In this document: in pieces, positions 60,644-64,000 of the stretch
Layout of the letters: every line of letters begins with the position of its first letter
Numbering within the stretch: position 1 is the first letter of the stretch
Assembly (NCBI RefSeq): GCF_024701975.1
Contig: NZ_JANLNM010000001.1
Span: 1,984,001 to 2,048,000, forward strand
Direction of reading: 5' to 3'
Length of the DNA: 64,000 bases
Source: Variovorax sp. ZS18.2.2
Lineage (GTDB): Bacteria; Pseudomonadota; Gammaproteobacteria; Burkholderiales; Burkholderiaceae_C
Translations under genes and position numbers: made by a program
The notes under the pieces: model-generated
The model's database searches: none
Seen by the model: the letters and a program-made list of their open reading frames with translations, nothing else
Told to the model about the DNA's origin: nothing

Positions 60644-61224
60644 AACATGCTGGCGCGGTGCGTGCCGCGGCCGCTTCCCTGCTGCTCGGGGCGCGGCGAC
60701 AGGTCGTGCAGGGTGTCGAAATCCGAGGGCGCATCGGGCACCCGCATCACCACTTCGAGCTCGTGCATCGACGCGACCCAGCGGCCGGCCGCCGAATCGG
60801 CCGGCTCGTCGTTGGCGAAGGTGCCATCGCGGATGTAGAGGGTTTCGCCTTCGGAGCGCTCGGCGTGGAGCTCGACCAGCCGCGCGATCGAGAAGTTGTA
60901 CGTCACGAGCTTCTCGCGCGTCTTGCGGTCCTTGCCGCCGCAGTTGAAGGAGCCTTCTGCTGCGATGACGATGCAGGAGCCTTCGACGCCGCCGTCCATG
61001 TCGATCTCGTTGCCGGAACGCCAGATGGCGTTGGGCAGGCGCACGCGCACCTTGTCGATCACCAGATCGCGCTGCTTGTTGAGCGTACCCAGGGGCGGGA
61101 CCAGCGAACGCAACTGCCGCAGGCGCTCCGCGAAGTTGTCGTCCATGAGGAATTCGACGTGGTGCGTGGCGCTCCCGGACGAGCGCTTGACCACCTGCAT
61201 GACGACATGGCGAGGTTTGCTCAC
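60640..61224 (-). CDS. Hypothetical protein
   Basis: About 194 residues from GTG 61224 (AAAGGGG 8 nt upstream; ATG 61242 is the alternative). I do not recognise a family. Features: a region rich in charged residues, two Cys-Gly blocks (FNCGGKDRK) and no signal peptide or helix. Its 3' end overlaps the hydrolase stop by 4 bp. Confidence 0.6.
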   Translation of the reverse strand: MSKPRHVVMQVVKRSSGSATHHVEFLMDDNFAERLRQLRSLVPPLGTLNKQRDLVIDKVRVRLPNAIWRSGNEIDMDGGVEGSCIVIAAEGSFNCGGKDRKTREKLVTYNFSIARLVELHAERSEGETLYIRDGTFANDEPADSAAGRWVASMHELEVVMRVPDAPSDFDTLHDLSPRPEQQGSGRGTHRASMF

Positions 61225-61404
61225 GGCAGAACCCCTTTGCATGCGTCAAGGTCCACGTCCACGCCCGATGCCGGGCAGCCAAGGCCTTGCTGGAATTGAT
61301 TTGTCATCGGCTACAGATTAGAACTTTTGGATGAATGCAATTACATGCATCAATTGTTTCTAACTGTATATCGATTAAGTCCGTTTTGGAAGGAGATCTG
61401 CGAC

Positions 61405-61449
61405 ATGTTCACGCGGGCATGTCGCCAAAACGTCGCCGCTTCGTGCTAG
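61405..61449 (+). CDS. Possible small ORF (14 aa)
   Basis: ATG at 61405 with AAGGAG 8-9 nt upstream, 14 codons (MFTRACRQNVAASC) to TAG. It follows an AT-rich stretch (61310-61395) unusual for this genome. The ribosome site is strong, but an RNA of this size may be a coincidence; it points away from the gene to its left. Confidence 0.25.
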   Translation: MFTRACRQNVAASC

Positions 61450-61456
61450 CCGAAAG

Positions 61457-61708
61457 TTAGCCCGAAGAGGCTTCCGACTGCTCCAGCGCTTCGTCGAGTG
61501 CCTTGCAGGAAGGCGCGCACACGGTTTGCGACTTGCCCAGCACCTGGCGCGTGCGCAGTTGCGAGCGCACGCGGTGCTTGCCGCACATGAAGCAGGACAT
61601 GGTTGCCCCGCTGAAAGACGCCGAAGCGCGGAACGGGGAACCCGGTGTCTTGGACTTGTAGCGCAGGCCGTCCGCCACCACTGCCGTCTTCACTTCACCC
61701 TTCGCCAT
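61457..61708 (-). CDS. Small CxxC protein
   Basis: 83 residues from ATG 61708. Central CFMCGKHR and a later lone Cys (VCAPSC) suggest a small zinc-binding or redox protein. Function unknown. It overlaps the stop region of the gene upstream by 14 bp. Confidence 0.65.
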   Translation of the reverse strand: MAKGEVKTAVVADGLRYKSKTPGSPFRASASFSGATMSCFMCGKHRVRSQLRTRQVLGKSQTVCAPSCKALDEALEQSEASSG

Positions 61709-62054
61709 GCGTCTTGTCCTTGTTCGTTTTGGCACCGCCCATGGCGCGTGCAATGGCTTCCCGTGCGCTGACTTCAGCCGCAAGGGAAACGTCCAATGCC
61801 GAGCGGCAAAGCCCGGCGTGCTGATAGTGGAGGTTCTCATAAACCTCGGATGCAGCCGGATAGGCATCGAGCAGACGGCCCAGATCGGCCCCCGGCGCGA
61901 CATCCTCGAACTCGTGCACCAGGTGCTCAACCACCGAGCGGTACTGCTCGGCGCCTACGGGCACGGCGCTGTGCTCCAGGCGCTCCAGCAGTTGCGCCAG
62001 CACCTGGGTCACTGCCAGATCGGTCTTGGGGGACGGATTGTGGGTGGTGTTCAT
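61695..62054 (-). CDS. Hypothetical helical protein
   Basis: 119 residues, mostly helical, Asp/Glu-rich, and no signal peptide. I do not recognise a family. Start at 62054, with ATG 62063 also possible. It lies 26 nt after the DUF-type gene upstream and overlaps the CxxC gene. Confidence 0.65.
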   Translation of the reverse strand: MNTTHNPSPKTDLAVTQVLAQLLERLEHSAVPVGAEQYRSVVEHLVHEFEDVAPGADLGRLLDAYPAASEVYENLHYQHAGLCRSALDVSLAAEVSAREAIARAMGGAKTNKDKTHGEG

Positions 62055-62080
62055 GGATTGCATCTGGGGGCAGCATACGC

Positions 62081-62992
62081 CTATGCAAGTGGCTGGTCGT
62101 ACAGGGCCGTCTCCGGCTCCCCTGCTTTCTGGGCCGCCTGCATGCGCTGGAGCAGGCTGTGGAGCATTTCGGTTGAGAGCCCATGGATCACCAGCCGGTG
62201 CCCCGCCCGCAGGGTCGACAGGGGCACCAGCGGATGCTTGTTGTTGACCAGGATCAGGTGCTCGGGCGCGTTCAGGATGGTCGCCGTGTAGATGCCGATG
62301 GTTTCGTCCAGTTGCAATGAATTGGCGGCGCGCCAGAAATCGTTGTCGGTCAGCATCAGCTGGTAGAGCGGCGTGAAAAGCTCGATGGCGCTCTGCAGGT
62401 CGAGGAAATTGAGCTTGCCGTGCGGCATGTCCTCCAGCCGCAGCCCCGGCTCCCTGATCATCGAGAAATCGGCCTTCTCCGCCTTGCACAGCGCCATGTC
62501 TTTCTCGCGCAGCGCCGTGTTCAGGCGGATCACGAAGTTGAAGAGGTTCAGGTCGTGCTTCAAGAACATCTCGTCCTTCAGCGCGTCGATGTCCGCCGGC
62601 TCCAGCGGGTTGGTGGTCACGGGCGCCGGCGAATTGCGCCCGATGAACGCCAGCACCTGCGACCCCAGGTGAAAGTGCCGCAGGATCAGCCAGTTCGCCT
62701 CGGGCGACACGAAGCGCTTGAGCCCCCACGCCAGAAAGCGGTGCAGCAGCATCGAGTGCGACCAATTGCGCGGCACGAACACCTTCACGACCTGGATCAG
62801 GATGATCGTCAACCGCGCGATCGGCCGCAAAAACGGCAGCAGGTACTGCCGCGAGCCCGAGCTCGAATCCGCCAGCCACGCCGACTTGACGTTGTCCGGC
62901 AGCGGCGTGCTCTGGTCGAGGTAGAGCGCGAGCCACGGGCTCGGGTCGCGCTCGTCGTGGGCTTGCGTGAGGAATTCAGGCGTTCGGCTCAT
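62081..62992 (-). CDS. Uncharacterised 303-residue protein
   Basis: 303 residues. One likely hydrophobic helix near 52-75 (LLPFLRPIARLTIILIQVVKV), then a mostly helical body. I do not recognise a family. It overlaps the stop of the KAS III/haem-oxygenase-like gene (ATGA), so it acts in the same operon and probably with that enzyme. Confidence 0.75.
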   Translation of the reverse strand: MSRTPEFLTQAHDERDPSPWLALYLDQSTPLPDNVKSAWLADSSSGSRQYLLPFLRPIARLTIILIQVVKVFVPRNWSHSMLLHRFLAWGLKRFVSPEANWLILRHFHLGSQVLAFIGRNSPAPVTTNPLEPADIDALKDEMFLKHDLNLFNFVIRLNTALREKDMALCKAEKADFSMIREPGLRLEDMPHGKLNFLDLQSAIELFTPLYQLMLTDNDFWRAANSLQLDETIGIYTATILNAPEHLILVNNKHPLVPLSTLRAGHRLVIHGLSTEMLHSLLQRMQAAQKAGEPETALYDQPLA

Positions 62993-64000
62993 TGGAAACC
63001 TCCGCCTTCGGCTGCGGTATTCGCCTTGGGGCGGCCCGGCGGCTCATGGGGCATCCGCTCCGTGATGTGCTGGAACTGCATCAGGTACAGCGCGGCTGTG
63101 TGGCGCGCCGTGTCGATGATCTGGCGAGCCGCGCGGGCCTGCCCTTCCACGGCCATGACCATCTCAACCGCGGCGAGCCAGCGGTTCAGGTGGTTCTCGT
63201 CGTTGTGGCCGTGGTACTCGAGAAAGCGGAATGCATCGGGCTGCAGCTTCACGCTCGCCTTGATGAGCGGCAGCAGCGCCGGCACGATGCGCTGGCCCGT
63301 GCCCTCGATGATGTAGATCGCGCCCAAGAGGCCGATTGGGTCGCGCGTGGCGGCCAGACCGTGCAGGTAGGCGTTGAGCGCCTCGCCGCCGGGGTTGCGG
63401 CGCAGGTCGTCGATCTGCGCGACCGTGCCGCCGGCCTTCCTGTAGTCGCTGAAGAGGATGTTGAAGTCGTTCTGCTCCTCGCCCGCGTGCACGTCGATCA
63501 GCGAGGCGAGCATCTGGTACGGCTTGCTCAGCGAGGCGGCGCCTTCGCGCATCCACAGGCTGCCTTCGCGCACCTGCGGCACCCATTGCTCCATCCAGTT
63601 CAGGTAGTCGGGCAAGGCGAATCGGCGCTCGCGGATCTGGCGGATCAGCGGCGTGCGCCAGACGCGGGAGCGGTAGTCGTGCCAGATGGCGGCCAGCTCG
63701 GTGAGCAAGGCGCCCAGGCCTTCTGGAGCGGCGGCCGGGTCGTGCGGGGGCGCGATGACGAGATCGTCGTCCGGCACGGCGGCGGCGCGGGGCGCCACCA
63801 TCGTCACAGGCGCCGCATCGGCCGCCTCGACTTCCAGCAGCATGTACGCCGCCATGAAGCGCCCCGACTCGGGCACGTAGCAGAAGATCTGCTCGCCCGG
63901 CTTCAAGGTCTTCGTATGAAGGAACTCAGCCAGCATGACCAGGATCGACGCGGCCCCCGTGTTGCCGCGCCACGCAAGGTTGCTCCACCAGCGCTCGCGC
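62989..64000 (-). CDS. KAS III-like protein fused to haem-oxygenase-like domain (5' part outside window)
   Basis: The frame stays open to the right edge, so the N-terminus is missing. The visible N-part (from 63999: RERWWSNLAWRGNTGAAS, then KPGEQIFCYVPESGRFMAAY) matches the end of a beta-ketoacyl-ACP synthase III, with the GNTxAAS active-site Asn. After a linker (about 45 residues) comes a haem-oxygenase-like/iron-containing redox domain (ELAAIWHDYRSRVWRTP ..., partial) with possible di-iron ligands in EQWVPQV, LIDVHAGEEQND, IIEGTG and YHGHNDENHLNRW. The gene overlaps the next by 4 bp. Substrate and product are unknown. Confidence 0.75.
   Translation of the reverse strand, partial: RERWWSNLAWRGNTGAASILVMLAEFLHTKTLKPGEQIFCYVPESGRFMAAYMLLEVEAADAAPVTMVAPRAAAVPDDDLVIAPPHDPAAAPEGLGALLTELAAIWHDYRSRVWRTPLIRQIRERRFALPDYLNWMEQWVPQVREGSLWMREGAASLSKPYQMLASLIDVHAGEEQNDFNILFSDYRKAGGTVAQIDDLRRNPGGEALNAYLHGLAATRDPIGLLGAIYIIEGTGQRIVPALLPLIKASVKLQPDAFRFLEYHGHNDENHLNRWLAAVEMVMAVEGQARAARQIIDTARHTAALYLMQFQHITERMPHEPPGRPKANTAAEGGGFQ

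Overview
The window is high-GC DNA (about two-thirds G+C by eye) with tightly packed, often ATGA- or TGATG-overlapping genes. The gene content (LeuA type 2, Aat-Bpt pair, DUF3619/DUF3106/RDD cluster beside ilvBNC, IclR-type PobR, DUF4282 protein, HppA with an OmpA-like tail) points to a Burkholderiales betaproteobacterium, most likely a Comamonadaceae such as Variovorax. That placement is an inference from gene content; no rRNA or tRNA gene was seen. No stretch longer than about 300 bases lacks a gene.

Region 1 (1-18.2 kb, all minus strand) is a surface and secretion island. Read in the direction of transcription, a T2SS operon (gspG-K-L-M-D-E-F, without C, H, I or J) ends in a terminator. 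It is followed by two tandem DING/PstS-type secreted phosphate-binding proteins. Next comes a cell-surface-signalling operon: an STN-domain protein with a TonB-C-like tail, an ECF sigma factor, a FecR anti-sigma with a twin-arginine motif, a stand-alone FecR N-domain, and a large TpsA filamentous haemagglutinin that runs off the left edge. This gene set mirrors the vreAIR/hxc/pdtA neighbourhood of Pseudomonas aeruginosa. A PhoB-box-like direct repeat lies upstream of the STN gene.

Region 2 (18.3-30.4 kb) is accessory metabolism and regulation: a GFA-type enzyme divergent from a WYL regulator, an OmpR-type two-component system with a Do-type protease, and pobR/pobA for 4-hydroxybenzoate. It also holds an AraC-VOC-SRPBCC-NTF2 operon and an orphan molybdenum hydroxylase large subunit.

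Region 3 (30.6-51.1 kb) is mostly core housekeeping: aat-bpt (N-degron tagging), an IclR regulator, the PBP7-type endopeptidase, two different 2-isopropylmalate synthases, pssA, and ilvB-ilvN-DUF4282-ilvC. The type 2 leuA is preceded by a leucine leader peptide and an attenuator terminator. Then come an ECF sigma/DUF3619/DUF3106/RDD/dgkA run, a LOG-family protein, glnB overlapping nadE, a GNAT-like protein, an LprI-like protein, and ppa.

Region 4 (51.3-64.0 kb) starts with hppA (H+-pyrophosphatase carrying an OmpA-like periplasmic domain), divergent from ppa. It continues with an export operon (TolC-like, HlyD-like, two ABC-2 permeases, no ATPase) and a TetR regulator with two identical-arm operators facing a predicted metal-dependent hydrolase. 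At the right edge is a minus-strand operon of unknown function, headed by a truncated KAS III/haem-oxygenase-like fusion protein.
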